Below, piece by piece: positions 36,984 through 45,935 of a stretch of DNA of 64,000 bases. The stretch comes from Sphingobacterium sp. SYP-B4668 (lineage in GTDB: Bacteria; Bacteroidota; Bacteroidia; Sphingobacteriales; Sphingobacteriaceae): assembly GCF_027627455.1 (NCBI RefSeq), contig NZ_CP115483.1, forward strand, positions 682,001 through 746,000, given 5' to 3'. Position 1 is the first letter of the stretch. The number at the start of each line of letters is the position of its first letter. The notes beneath the pieces are model-generated. The model was given only the letters and a program-made list of their open reading frames with translations. It did not search any database and was not told where the DNA came from. The translations under genes and the position numbers were made by a program.

Positions 36984-38097
36984 TCTCTTTCTCATTATTA
37001 TGACCATGGTGTATGTAGCATTGGTGCTTTACATGCGACATGGTTGGCTTTCGATACCTCCTTTTCAAGTGCAGAATGCTCCCTCAACTTCGGTGTCGGT
37101 ATTAATTGCTGCTCGTAATGAGGAGGATGTAATCGAACGGACAATCAATGCGTTGTTGAACCAGGACTATCCGAAGGAGCTTTTGGAAATTATCATCATA
37201 GATGATCATTCTACAGATCGTACTGCAGAGATTGTTAAGACTTACGGATTCAAAGGGGTTAAGCTCCTGCAGATGAATGAACGTGATAAACTTAATTCTT
37301 ATAAGAAGAAGGCTATTTCAAAAGCAATAGAGATTGCGCAAGGAGAGATTATTGTGACTACGGATGCGGATTGTCGAATGGGAAAACAGTGGTTGTCAAG
37401 CGTGGTTAGCTATTTCGAGGAGCATGGTTGTTATATGGTCTCGTCGCCGGTTATCTATTCTGAAGAATTGAATATGTTTGAGGAGGCACAAACACTTGAA
37501 TTTCTATATTTGATTGGTCTAGGTGCGGCAGGTATCGGTAATGGACATCCGACAACTTGTAACGGAGCTAATCTTGCTTATAGGAGGGATGTCTTTTTTG
37601 AAATGGAGGGATTTAAAGGTATTGACGATCTTGCATCTGGTGATGATGAACTATTGCTCCATAAGGTGGCTGAGAAGTATGCTGACAAAATCGGTTTTTG
37701 TAAGTCAAGATCTGCAATAGTCTATACGGATGCCAAGCCTAATTTATTTGCTTTCATTAGCCAACGAAAACGTTGGGCATCTAAGAGTACTAAATATAAA
37801 AATAAGAGTGTAATCGTGCTGGGGGTCAGTATCTGGCTTTTCAATCTGGCAATGTTGTTGAGTGGGATATTGGCTTTTTTCTACCCGACAACCTTGGGGA
37901 CGCTGATCTTTGGTGTTGTCATGGTCAAGTTTTTAGTTGAATTATATTTTATGAGACCGCTCTGTGAATTTGCTGAACGGACTAATTTGTTGAAATATCT
38001 TCCTCTATTGACGATCGGGCATATCGTCTATCTGGTCTATATTGGGATAGCGGGAAATATTGGAAAATACGACTGGAAAGGACGAATTGTAAAATAA
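36967..38097 (+). CDS. Family 2 glycosyltransferase, membrane-bound
   Basis: 376 residues. One N-terminal membrane helix, GT-A domain (about 40-270) and two to three C-terminal helices. Catalytic features: VLIAARNEEDVIERTINALL, IIDDHSTD, the metal-binding TDADC, GDDELLL and the QRKRWASK acceptor motif (QxxRW) of processive and lipid glycosyltransferases. The GTG at 36967 gives a complete first helix; ATG 37000 would cut it short. Cell-envelope glycan or glycolipid synthesis is likely. Overlaps the flippase-like gene. Confidence 0.9.
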   Translation: MITSLSLFLIIMTMVYVALVLYMRHGWLSIPPFQVQNAPSTSVSVLIAARNEEDVIERTINALLNQDYPKELLEIIIIDDHSTDRTAEIVKTYGFKGVKLLQMNERDKLNSYKKKAISKAIEIAQGEIIVTTDADCRMGKQWLSSVVSYFEEHGCYMVSSPVIYSEELNMFEEAQTLEFLYLIGLGAAGIGNGHPTTCNGANLAYRRDVFFEMEGFKGIDDLASGDDELLLHKVAEKYADKIGFCKSRSAIVYTDAKPNLFAFISQRKRWASKSTKYKNKSVIVLGVSIWLFNLAMLLSGILAFFYPTTLGTLIFGVVMVKFLVELYFMRPLCEFAERTNLLKYLPLLTIGHIVYLVYIGIAGNIGKYDWKGRIVK

Positions 38098-38104
38098 AGG
38101 GAGA

Positions 38105-38845
38105 CTAACTTCCCCTTACCTTTGCGCGGATAGCCATTTCGGCTTCTTTAACAACCTCTTCTGTGGATTTCCCTGTTGGGTCTATGGGCGGTAAAACTTC
38201 CCATGACATCTTCGTGAACGGATTCAAGGGGAACATTCCATATTTTACCATTTCATAAGAACCATTAATTGCTATTGGTACAACGAGAGCTGAAGGATTT
38301 TTCTTTAAAATGGTCGCTATTCCCCCTATTGCAAACTCTTTCATCTTTCCATTTTTAGTACGAGTTCCTTCTGGAAATATAAAGACGGACCAGTTTTTTG
38401 TCTTCATATTGTTGGCTAATTTTAAAATCTCTCCAATGGATTGTTTCGAATCTCTCCGGTCAATGTTTGCGGCTCCTCCATATTTTAGATTAAAAGAGAT
38501 ACTTGGAATATTAGCTGTGGCCAATTCAATTTTAGAAATAAATTTAGCATGGTACTTCCGTAGAAAATAAATCATAGGAGGAATGTCGAATTGGCTCTGG
38601 TGGTTGGCAACAAAAATTAAGGGTTGACCTGTTGGGATATGCTGTTCGTTGATGAACTTGACCGAATTGAAGAGTAGATAATTATCGCTAAATAGGGTGA
38701 AGTTCAAGAGGTCTACACTGCGTTTATGAGCGCTGTACCCACCCAGTTTCAGGCATAGCCATTGAATCGGGTGGAAAATAATCAGTTCGATAAAAAAGAA
38801 TAGATAGAATATAGGGGTAAGGATATAACCAATAATTTTTCTCAT
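38105..38845 (-). CDS. plsC: 1-acyl-sn-glycerol-3-phosphate acyltransferase
   Basis: 246 residues with an N-terminal membrane helix. Makes phosphatidic acid from lysophosphatidic acid. Acyltransferase motif I NHQSQFD (His82, Asp87, H-x4-D), motif III FPEGTR (157-162) and a late VPIAINGSYEMV. Convergent with the glycosyltransferase gene (seven bases between stops, no terminator seen). It has its own promoter at 38868-38898. Confidence 0.93.
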   Translation of the reverse strand: MRKIIGYILTPIFYLFFFIELIIFHPIQWLCLKLGGYSAHKRSVDLLNFTLFSDNYLLFNSVKFINEQHIPTGQPLIFVANHQSQFDIPPMIYFLRKYHAKFISKIELATANIPSISFNLKYGGAANIDRRDSKQSIGEILKLANNMKTKNWSVFIFPEGTRTKNGKMKEFAIGGIATILKKNPSALVVPIAINGSYEMVKYGMFPLNPFTKMSWEVLPPIDPTGKSTEEVVKEAEMAIRAKVRGS

Positions 38846-38867
38846 ATGCTTAGTCTGTTTTAAGGTG

Positions 38868-38898
38868 CAAACTTAGATAAACTTGCTTTTATATGCAA
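38868..38898 (-). promoter_or_regulatory. plsC promoter
   Basis: On the minus strand: TTG (38898-38896), 20-bp spacer, TAAGTTTG (38875-38868), 23 bases before the ATG. Confidence 0.65.
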
Positions 38899-39274
38899 TA
38901 ATAATGCATTCCCTATTAAGGAGGGCTACTCTATCTAAAATACATCTTTCTTTATACAGATATTGTGCTTTGCTGTCATTCCCACAATAAGCAACATACT
39001 AGATGAGCCTAATTGCTTTAATGTTCAATTTGTTGTGATATAAAGTGATTATTTTTTTTAAATTATTCATTATGTATTTAATTTTATTTAAGTTTGTGTA
39101 AATAAAATCAATTTTTGAATTGATATGATTTTGCACATGAGCTTTGTTCAAAAAACGATAGTTAGGCTATCAATTGGCGCGAGGGTAATTTATACAATTG
39201 CAAAATCTTATTTATGAATATAGAATAGACGAATGATGATAGCTTCGCGCTTCTAAAATTTAAAATAAATACAG
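38899..39274. other. A/T-rich region before the DUF2089 gene
   Basis: A gap of 429 bases separates plsC from the DUF2089 gene. Beyond the plsC promoter the only signal is a -7 box TAAGTTTG (39089-39096) on the plus strand, 179 bases before the gene and without a good -33. I see no hairpin, repeat or coding frame of note. Confidence 0.4.
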
Positions 39275-39550
39275 ATGAAAAAAATACCTGCTACTTGTCC
39301 CAGTTGTGATGCTAAACTTAAGGTGTCCAAACTTGTCTGCGATGTATGCGAAACAGAAGTTGTAGGCAAATTTTCTCTTCCAATTCTAATGCAGCTCACT
39401 GTCGAGGAGCAGGAATTTGTTTTGGGGTTTCTTTATAATTCAGGTAGTTTGAAAGACATGGCTAGAGACTTAGGGAAGAGTTATCCTACTGTACGTAATA
39501 TGTTGGATGATTTGATTCAAAAAATTAAAAATTTAGGTTATGAACAGTAA
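39275..39550 (+). CDS. DUF2089 protein (zinc ribbon plus helix-turn-helix)
   Basis: 91 residues. Two CxxC pairs (CPSC at 8-11, CDVC at 22-25) form a zinc ribbon, followed by a sigma-region-4-like helix-turn-helix (about 41-85; LTVEEQEFVLGFLYNSGSLKDMARDLGKSYPTVRNMLDDLI). DUF2089 proteins are presumed regulators. The last eleven bases overlap the next gene, and four genes run on in the same direction, so it may control this small operon. Confidence 0.88.
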   Translation: MKKIPATCPSCDAKLKVSKLVCDVCETEVVGKFSLPILMQLTVEEQEFVLGFLYNSGSLKDMARDLGKSYPTVRNMLDDLIQKIKNLGYEQ

Positions 39551-40043
39551 GTTTAAAGAAGTGCAGTCTTTTTCGCAATGGTGGCTATGGTTATCACTGC
39601 TGGCTCTTGTCATTCCGATTTATAGGGCTGGAGTGTCAATGTCCTTTTCCGAAGGTTGGGGTACTATGGTTTTGGAAATCGTGACTTATCTACCTTTTTA
39701 TATTTGGTTAGTCTTAATCTTGTTCTTCCTTATGGTCCGACTGAAGACTGAAATTACAAATGACGGAGTAAAGGCAGACTTTAAGCCATTTTTATGGAAC
39801 AAAACGTATAAATGGGAAGAAATAGTGGATTGTAAAGTCGTGAAGTATTCTATTTTTGATTATGGAGGTTGGGGGATGAGGGTTTCATCAGCGGGAGTAG
39901 CGTATACAACTAAGGGTAAATATGGGCTTAAAATTACTTTAAGGAGTGGACGTCAAATCCTGATAGGAACACAGCGTCCTGAGGAGCTTAAGGCGATTGT
40001 TAATGAATTTTTAAAATCTATAAAGACACATGAAGGTCAGTAA
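39540..40043 (+). CDS. Membrane protein with PH-like domain
   Basis: 167 residues. Two membrane helices (about 14-30 and 45-66) then a C-terminal bacterial-PH-like beta domain (about 70-160: LKTEITNDGVKADFKPFLWNKTYKWEEIVDCKV, GLKITLRSGRQILIGTQRPEELKAIVNEF). The W-E-E-I and R-P-E-E-L pieces are typical of bacterial PH/DUF6141-like proteins. Function unknown. Overlaps the genes on both sides (11 and 14 bases). Confidence 0.75.
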   Translation: MNSKFKEVQSFSQWWLWLSLLALVIPIYRAGVSMSFSEGWGTMVLEIVTYLPFYIWLVLILFFLMVRLKTEITNDGVKADFKPFLWNKTYKWEEIVDCKVVKYSIFDYGGWGMRVSSAGVAYTTKGKYGLKITLRSGRQILIGTQRPEELKAIVNEFLKSIKTHEGQ

Positions 40044-40620
40044 GATATTTTTAAAACCATTCGATGATTTTTCAGAACGGACATTGTTAATTGTCGGACT
40101 CCTGTTCTATATATTGGGAAGCTTGTTTGCCTATTTTTATGATATTAAATATAACGGTTTTATTAACATACGGTTTGGAGATGGTGGTCCGTTGTATAGG
40201 CCTTTTGTAAACAATTTGGTAAATACGGTATTGCCAACGATTGTACTGTATTTGTTTGCTAAGCTTATTTACACAAAAACTAGGTTTATTGATGTCCTCA
40301 ATACAATTCTGATTGCTAGGATAGTGATTTATTTCACTTCGGTACTTGTTGTGTTGGACAAGTCTAAGGCTACGACACAAAAAATTACTGAAGCCGTGGC
40401 AAATGGGGATGTGCAATTGGAAACCGTTCCTAAATCGGATATTTTTTTAGCTGTTTTCGTGGGTTTGCTTTCGCTATTTGTCTTGATCTATTATTTCTAT
40501 ATATTGATTCAAGGAATGAAAGTTGCTATGAATAATAGGAAAATTCTTATCAACGGAGCGATTGTGATTATTTTCTTGGTCTTGGATTTGGTGGTACAAT
40601 TTTATTTCCCTTATTTCTAA
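40030..40620 (+). CDS. Yip1-like membrane protein
   Basis: 196 residues, five probable membrane helices (about 20-38, 64-82, 90-112, 143-165, 175-195). The order of helices and the short soluble N-terminus KPFDDFSERT resemble the Yip1 family of membrane proteins, but similarity is only general. Overlaps the PH-like gene by 14 bases and the hydrolase by one (TAATG), so the three are translationally coupled. Confidence 0.65.
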   Translation: MKVSKIFLKPFDDFSERTLLIVGLLFYILGSLFAYFYDIKYNGFINIRFGDGGPLYRPFVNNLVNTVLPTIVLYLFAKLIYTKTRFIDVLNTILIARIVIYFTSVLVVLDKSKATTQKITEAVANGDVQLETVPKSDIFLAVFVGLLSLFVLIYYFYILIQGMKVAMNNRKILINGAIVIIFLVLDLVVQFYFPYF

Positions 40621-41963
40621 TGTTTATTATGAAGTATTTATATGCTATTTTTTTACTTTCGATTCTAAATGTTGCTTGCGGACAAAGCATTACTGGGACT
40701 TGGAAAGGAGAGTTACAGACTCCTGGACAGAGGATTCCGCTTGTCTTTCATATTCATCAGGATAACGAAGGATATGCAGGGACTATGGATAGCCCAAAGC
40801 AGGGGGCGATTGGATTACCTTTGAGTGAGGTGAAGTTGAATGGGGATGTTCTCAAATTGAAAATGAGCACTGCGGGATTGGAGTATGAAGGAAGAGTAGC
40901 GAGTGATACAATAAAGGGAGAGTTTAGGCAGGGGGGTGGTACTTTCAACTTGAGTTTGACAAAGACTCTGGATTCTATTACAATAATCAAACGACCCCAA
41001 GAGCCTGAAGGTGTACCTAATTATCGCGAAGTAGAGGTTTCATTTTTTAATAAAAAGGCTGATTTGACCCTTGCGGGAACCCTTACTATGCCAGCGACTG
41101 GCAAAGGTTTTCCTGCAATATTGTTGGTGACGGGAAGTGGTCCTCAAAATAGGGATGAAGAGCTCTTTGGTCACAAACCTTTTAAGTTAATAGCTGATTA
41201 TCTGACAAAGAATGGCTATGCTGTATTACGTTATGATGATCGGGGTGTTGGTGAGTCTACTGGTGATTTTTCACTAGGGACGACTGCGGACTTCGCTGCT
41301 GATGCAGCTGCGGGTGTTGCTTTTTTAACCGGGCATCCAGCAATCAATCCCGCTAAGATTGGGGTTATTGGGCACAGTGAAGGAGGGATGATTGCTCCCA
41401 TGCTGGCTGCGGAAGACTCAAAAATTGCATTCATTGGATTATTGGCGGGGCCTACTATAGCGATAGACTCATTAATGTTGCTTCAAAATGCTGCATTTGG
41501 AAAGGCTTCGGGCATGAGCGAGGACGCATTGATGAAAGCTCGTGATCTAAATCGAAAGATTTATGCCATTGTGAAGAGTAGTCGCAGTGATGGAGAAGTG
41601 AAAAAGACATTAATGGGAATTTTGAACAATAGTAAACAGGTGGATGAACTGACTAGTCCTTGGTTTAGATCATTTTTCCGATTCGAACCTGGGGTTTATT
41701 TAAATCGTGTGAATTGTCCAATATTTGCAGTGTATGGGGGCAAGGATCTACAGGTCCCTGCTGAGGCAAACCTGAATGCAATCTATCGAATCTCGGAAAA
41801 GAAGAAGAATCGTTTGGACTTCATCAAAGTTTATCCTGATCTTAACCATTTGTTTCAACATGCTCAAACAGGGTTGGTAAATGAATATGGTTTTTTGGAG
41901 GAAACGATGAGTGAAGAGGTCCTTCGAGATTTAAAAACGTGGTTGGATAGGGTAACCTTGTAG
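40620..41963 (+). CDS. Exported alpha/beta hydrolase
   Basis: 447 residues. Signal peptide (MKYLYAIFLLSILNVACGQ, possibly lipidated at Cys20), a beta-rich N-terminal domain (about 25-120) and an alpha/beta hydrolase domain (about 135-447). Catalytic triad: Ser253 in GHSEGG, Asp in VYGGKDLQVP and His in DLNHLFQ. YDDRGVGEST is typical of the group annotated as S9-like esterases/peptidases. The ATG at 40620 overlaps the previous stop; ATG 40629 would give a neater signal peptide. Last gene of the four; a strong terminator follows. Confidence 0.9.
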   Translation: MFIMKYLYAIFLLSILNVACGQSITGTWKGELQTPGQRIPLVFHIHQDNEGYAGTMDSPKQGAIGLPLSEVKLNGDVLKLKMSTAGLEYEGRVASDTIKGEFRQGGGTFNLSLTKTLDSITIIKRPQEPEGVPNYREVEVSFFNKKADLTLAGTLTMPATGKGFPAILLVTGSGPQNRDEELFGHKPFKLIADYLTKNGYAVLRYDDRGVGESTGDFSLGTTADFAADAAAGVAFLTGHPAINPAKIGVIGHSEGGMIAPMLAAEDSKIAFIGLLAGPTIAIDSLMLLQNAAFGKASGMSEDALMKARDLNRKIYAIVKSSRSDGEVKKTLMGILNNSKQVDELTSPWFRSFFRFEPGVYLNRVNCPIFAVYGGKDLQVPAEANLNAIYRISEKKKNRLDFIKVYPDLNHLFQHAQTGLVNEYGFLEETMSEEVLRDLKTWLDRVTL

Positions 41964-41991
41964 CTATTTGACAATTTTAAGGATATTGATT

Positions 41992-42038
41992 AATATAATA
42001 AACACCTCCAGCGCAATACTGGAGGTGTTTATTATATT
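41992..42038. terminator. Bidirectional terminator
   Basis: A 20-bp perfect stem (AATATAATAAACACCTCCAG with its complement) and seven-base loop between two convergent genes. A-rich and T-rich ends serve both strands. Confidence 0.92.
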
Positions 42039-42747
42039 AAGGAGTTGTATTTGATACGGGAAGAATTTTTCCATTGTAGTACTTATTGCCATTTTGCGCA
42101 AACTCAGCAAGATATCGTCCCATTTCAAAGGCGAGGGTACCAGCTTCTACTCCGGGAAAGGCTGTTTCGAACATCTCTGTTTGGGAAGAACCCAATGCGA
42201 GGCAATTGACTTTAATGCCTTTTTCTTTCAATTCCTCAGCTAGGCATTCTGTAAGGGTCGCTAAAGCACCTTTACTAGCGGAGTATGCCGATAAGCCTGG
42301 AAATTTTGAGGCGCCCTGAAAGCCACCCATACTGCTTACATTCACAATGTGACCTCCATTTTTGATGAGAGGAACAATATGCTTGATCATGTTGACATGG
42401 CCTAATAAATTGGCCTGTAACATCGTTACAAAATCTTCGGTAGTAGTTTCTAAAAATGGTCTATTAATGAGTTGACCAGCGTTGTTGATGAGGATGTCTA
42501 CTTCTTTAAACTTGGATTGAATGAAAGGTATGAGCGAATCAGTATAGTTATCATAGACGATGTCGAACTGTGCAGGGTATAGCTTACCGCCGTCATGATT
42601 TAATGATGATGCAATTTCATGAAGCTTTCTGAGTTTATCAGCCGATCTTGCGATTGCAATTACATTGTTCTCTTTATTTGCCGTAAGGTCTAAGACTGCT
42701 TCAAATCCTATGCCGCTACTTGCGCCTGTTATAATAATATTTGCCAT
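42037..42747 (-). CDS. Short-chain dehydrogenase/reductase
   Basis: 236 residues, classical SDR. Cofactor loop GASSGIG (8-14), NNAG (88-91), and catalytic Ser138/139, Tyr155 and Lys159 (YSASK). Substrate unknown. Its stop codon is the last base pairs of the terminator stem. Upstream, 39 bases separate it from the second flippase-like gene on the same strand. Confidence 0.92.
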   Translation of the reverse strand: MANIIITGASSGIGFEAVLDLTANKENNVIAIARSADKLRKLHEIASSLNHDGGKLYPAQFDIVYDNYTDSLIPFIQSKFKEVDILINNAGQLINRPFLETTTEDFVTMLQANLLGHVNMIKHIVPLIKNGGHIVNVSSMGGFQGASKFPGLSAYSASKGALATLTECLAEELKEKGIKVNCLALGSSQTEMFETAFPGVEAGTLAFEMGRYLAEFAQNGNKYYNGKILPVSNTTP

Positions 42748-42786
42748 GTTAAATTGTTTTTAATACTGTATTTTGAATGCGGACTA

Positions 42787-43710
42787 CTATTCGGAATTTG
42801 TAATCTCGGTTCTACTACGTTCTACTTCTTCGGCCGATGGAAGCTTCTCTTCTCCCAACCCTTTTGGGTCGAATGTATAATAGGCTCCTGTCAAGGATAC
42901 TAGAGCCGATATAATATAAAATAGCAAGCTAATCAATACGGCTAAATGTGCATCTAGATAAAATATTTTCGCTCCCCACATATAAACTACTTCACGCATA
43001 CCTAGTCCTCCTACAGAAAAAGGGATGATAGCAACGAGAGATGAAGCTAGGAATAAGAAAAGGTATGGGGAGAATTTTCCTTGAAAGCCCAATGCATATA
43101 GAATTAGAATCGCAGAGATAACTTGCATAGCCTGAACACCGATAGCCTTGATATGTGTGATTGGAAAACTTTTTGTAAAATGAGGGAAGAATTTCGTAAT
43201 AACGAAATAGTATATCAGCGTGCTCAGAAGAAAAGCAGATATCGTGAGTGCATTGGGGATCTTAAGTTGTGGCATACAGACAACTAGAGCGGAGGTAATT
43301 AAGCCAAGTGCCCATAGACCGCTTAAGCGGTCAAAAAAAAGAGCTCCAAGTAGTCTACGTCCCTTGATATTGAATTTTTTTCGTAAAAAATAGATTTTAT
43401 AACCGTCACCGCCGATGCCTCCTGGTAGAAAAAGATTATAGAACATGCCCAATTGGTAAAGCTTCAAATTATACTTTTCGCTCACTTCTAATCCTATTGC
43501 CTTTAGGAAGCTTAATAGTCTTGAAGCGGAAATAAGGATGGAAATCAAAAAGGCTAAAAGTGCGAGTAAAAGAAACCAAGGATTGCTGTTCGAGATTGCC
43601 TCTAAGAGGTCTCTTATTTCAACTTTCTTGAATACCCAATACAGTGCTCCTGTGGTGATGACTAACTTGAGTATGTTTTTGAAAACAGTCTGAATTTTTT
43701 TGATATCCAT
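42787..43710 (-). CDS. Second flippase-like protein (LPG-synthase TM region family)
   Basis: 307 residues, seven to eight helices. Family signature is clear: FYNLFLPGGIGGDGYKIYFLRKKF, then ALFFDRLSGL and VAIIPFSVGGLGMREVVYMWGAK. It has no transferase domain. It is a distant paralogue of the gene at 36009 and is closer to the core family. A polar C-terminus (GEEKLPSAEEVERSRTEI) ends it. Transported lipid unknown. Confidence 0.88.
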   Translation of the reverse strand: MDIKKIQTVFKNILKLVITTGALYWVFKKVEIRDLLEAISNSNPWFLLLALLAFLISILISASRLLSFLKAIGLEVSEKYNLKLYQLGMFYNLFLPGGIGGDGYKIYFLRKKFNIKGRRLLGALFFDRLSGLWALGLITSALVVCMPQLKIPNALTISAFLLSTLIYYFVITKFFPHFTKSFPITHIKAIGVQAMQVISAILILYALGFQGKFSPYLFLFLASSLVAIIPFSVGGLGMREVVYMWGAKIFYLDAHLAVLISLLFYIISALVSLTGAYYTFDPKGLGEEKLPSAEEVERSRTEITNSE

Positions 43711-43776
43711 TGACGTCTGTATTCTAGCGCTTACTTGAACGAATTGGGTAAAGATAAAAACTATCTTGGATAAATA

Positions 43777-44106
43777 TTAGCTAGCAAAGATGGGATAAAT
43801 CCTGCTGTACAACATTAGGAGATAAATGCTGAGCATGATGGTGGAAAGTGAAAATAACCAATTCACCTCAGTCTTTGTGTACTTATTTTTCAACATGGTG
43901 AATAGTAAAGTGACAAATATGACAAAAAGAAGCAGTGGAAAAATCAGTACCCACTTGTTTTCAAAATATAAATAGGTGTTTTGGAGCTGCGCCTTATTGT
44001 CTGATAATAATGGGATAAATGCTAAGGCCAAGATAATTACGAACAATCGTAAGAGTATTTTTGCAATTACTTTGCTTATGGTATGATTTTTGGATTGTTC
44101 GTTCAT
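43777..44106 (-). CDS. Small membrane protein, unrecognised
   Basis: 109 residues from ATG 44106 (MNEQSKNHTISKV); an upstream start at 44130 is possible but would lie over the promoter of the divergent lipoprotein gene. Three hydrophobic segments (about 14-32, 45-66 and 82-102 counted from the chosen start). No family recognised. Confidence 0.6.
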   Translation of the reverse strand: MNEQSKNHTISKVIAKILLRLFVIILALAFIPLLSDNKAQLQNTYLYFENKWVLIFPLLLFVIFVTLLFTMLKNKYTKTEVNWLFSLSTIMLSIYLLMLYSRIYPIFAS

Positions 44107-44127
44107 GATTTTGTATTTGTATATTTG
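44095..44127 (+). promoter_or_regulatory. Promoter of the lipoprotein gene
   Basis: TATATTTG (44120-44127) with a TTG at 44095-44097 (22-bp spacer), 37 bases before the start. Confidence 0.55.
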
Positions 44128-44164
44128 CAAAAATACAAAGATTGATTAACATAATTCTTAAACA

Positions 44165-44731
44165 ATGCGCAAACATATTCTGACCTCCGTGGCTATTTTA
44201 TCAGCCGTTATCCTATTTTCATCTTGTGGCGCTCAAAAGAAGACTACATCTTCGGTGGGCAACTCGAATTCGTCCAATACCGAAGTAAATGATGGGCCGA
44301 GTGCCTCTCAGTGGAAAAGTGGAGTCAAAGGTAGCTGGATTTTGAATAGTATCGATCGAGAAAATATTCCGGCTGCATATACTATTAAGACTGTTTTTGA
44401 AGAAGCACCAGCCGAGTGTTTTGAAGGAAGTGTGTGGACATTGCCGTCAAATGGAAAAGGAACAATCGAGTTTACAGCTGACGGTACATTGTGCGCCAAA
44501 GGTGCAGTACGAAACATTGTGTGGTCTATCTTCAATCCGGGCAAGACTGGTGGTCAGCCTCAATTTCAATTTAAGAAGATTTATTCGGGAGACAAAGCTC
44601 GGAATGTTACAAGTGGTTACAGATTGGACCTCTCTTTCTCAGATGGTAATAAATTAGTCATGCGTATGCCAATCGATGTGGAAAGTGGTACAGGTTATTT
44701 GGTTTTTAACTTCACGAAATCTGTACGTTAG
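44165..44731 (+). CDS. Lipocalin-like lipoprotein
   Basis: 188 residues. Lipobox LFSSC (Cys21) gives an exported lipoprotein; a Ser/Asn-rich linker follows and then one beta-rich domain (about 55-188; KGSWILNSIDREN... and ends GTGYLVFNFTK) like the lipocalin-like lipoproteins common in Bacteroidota. Two cysteines of the domain may pair. Ligand unknown. Single gene between its promoter and a strong terminator. Confidence 0.8.
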   Translation: MRKHILTSVAILSAVILFSSCGAQKKTTSSVGNSNSSNTEVNDGPSASQWKSGVKGSWILNSIDRENIPAAYTIKTVFEEAPAECFEGSVWTLPSNGKGTIEFTADGTLCAKGAVRNIVWSIFNPGKTGGQPQFQFKKIYSGDKARNVTSGYRLDLSFSDGNKLVMRMPIDVESGTGYLVFNFTKSVR

Positions 44732-44758
44732 GTATAGCGAGTTTTAATCATATATATT

Positions 44759-44787
44759 GCCGTAAGTTATTATCTTACGGCTTTTTT
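44759..44787 (+). terminator. Terminator after the lipoprotein gene
   Basis: GCCGTAAG-TTATTAT-CTTACGGC followed by TTTTTT. Confidence 0.93.
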
Positions 44788-44950
44788 GATGTTTGTGGCT
44801 GTTGTGTTTTTTATTTTTGATTCGTTGGGAAAATTGTTGGGTAAGCTTTAAATAGATGATTCGAATATTGGAACATTTTTTGCTGTAACATCCTCAATAA
44901 AGACATACCTATGGGAAATAGCGGTAAATTGGAAAGTAATCAACATTGAA

Positions 44951-45874
44951 ATGGTAGATGAAGTTAGAGAAATAGAGCAAGAGAGATTTAAGAAAAGAGA
45001 TAGTTCAAAGATTTATTTTTTTGTAATTGCTATAGCTGCATTGTTAGCAACCAATATATACTTTTATATCAAATTCAACTCTTCGGGCGAAAAGATATAT
45101 ACGTTGACTGTCCAAAAGGAAAATTTGCAGATTGAGATCGATCGGATAGAAGCTGAACTTGATAATTTGAACGAAGAGAACCTGAAGCTGAGTGAGAGCA
45201 TGATGAAATCGGAAGTTCAAGCTCGGAAGATAATCGAGGATCTTCGAAAGGAATTAGAAATGAGTACATTGACTACCGAACAAATCAATCAAGCTCGAAA
45301 GATTGTAGCATCATTGAAGGTGGACGTATCCGGTCTGAAGACTGATCTCGGAGATTTAAGGGTTAAGAATGAGATGCTTCGCAAAGAGAATGAATTGTTA
45401 AATAGCAAAGTAGATGAGCGGGAAAGTAAGATTGAGGGATTGACGGACAATAATGCACTCCTTAAAGATAAAGTAGCTACAGCATCTGCTATAAAAGTTT
45501 CGAATATTATCATCAATGGTCTTCAAGAAAAGAGAAAGGGACGTTTGGAGGTGGAAACTAGGGCTAAGCGGGTGGATAAGCTAGAAATTAACTTTACCAT
45601 TGCAGACAATCCTTTAGCTAAGCTTGGTGCAAAAGATATCTTCGTCCGAATAATCAATCCTGATGGAGATTTGATTGCTGAATCTACGGATATATTTTTT
45701 GTACACGGAGAGAAACTTCAATATACATTTAAGGAAAGTATCAACTTTACGAATAATGGAGAGGAATACAAATTTTTCTGGCAAGAACCAAATAATTTTG
45801 GCAAAGGTGCCTATACCGTGCTTCTGTATGCGGACAATGCTATCATGGGTAGATCGAGTATTATCTTAAAATAA
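44951..45874 (+). CDS. Membrane-anchored coiled-coil protein
   Basis: 307 residues. Short charged cytosolic N-terminus, one membrane helix (about 21-41), a long coiled coil (about 50-180, heptads rich in Leu, Glu, Lys, Asn) and a C-terminal beta-sandwich-like domain (about 185-307) with the segments VRIINPDGDLIAES and YTVLLYADNAIMG. I do not recognise a named family, although such proteins are known as hypothetical in Sphingobacteria. The shape suggests an envelope-spanning scaffold. Convergent with the large kinase, sharing a terminator. Confidence 0.8.
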   Translation: MVDEVREIEQERFKKRDSSKIYFFVIAIAALLATNIYFYIKFNSSGEKIYTLTVQKENLQIEIDRIEAELDNLNEENLKLSESMMKSEVQARKIIEDLRKELEMSTLTTEQINQARKIVASLKVDVSGLKTDLGDLRVKNEMLRKENELLNSKVDERESKIEGLTDNNALLKDKVATASAIKVSNIIINGLQEKRKGRLEVETRAKRVDKLEINFTIADNPLAKLGAKDIFVRIINPDGDLIAESTDIFFVHGEKLQYTFKESINFTNNGEEYKFFWQEPNNFGKGAYTVLLYADNAIMGRSSIILK

Positions 45875-45893
45875 TTTTTTCGCTCATAACTAT

Positions 45894-45935
45894 AACAAAA
45901 GAAGGTCTGGAAAAAATTCCAGACCTTCTTTTGTT
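45894..45935. terminator. Bidirectional terminator
   Basis: A 19-bp perfect stem (AACAAAAGAAGGTCTGGAA) with an AAAA loop between two convergent genes. Confidence 0.93.
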
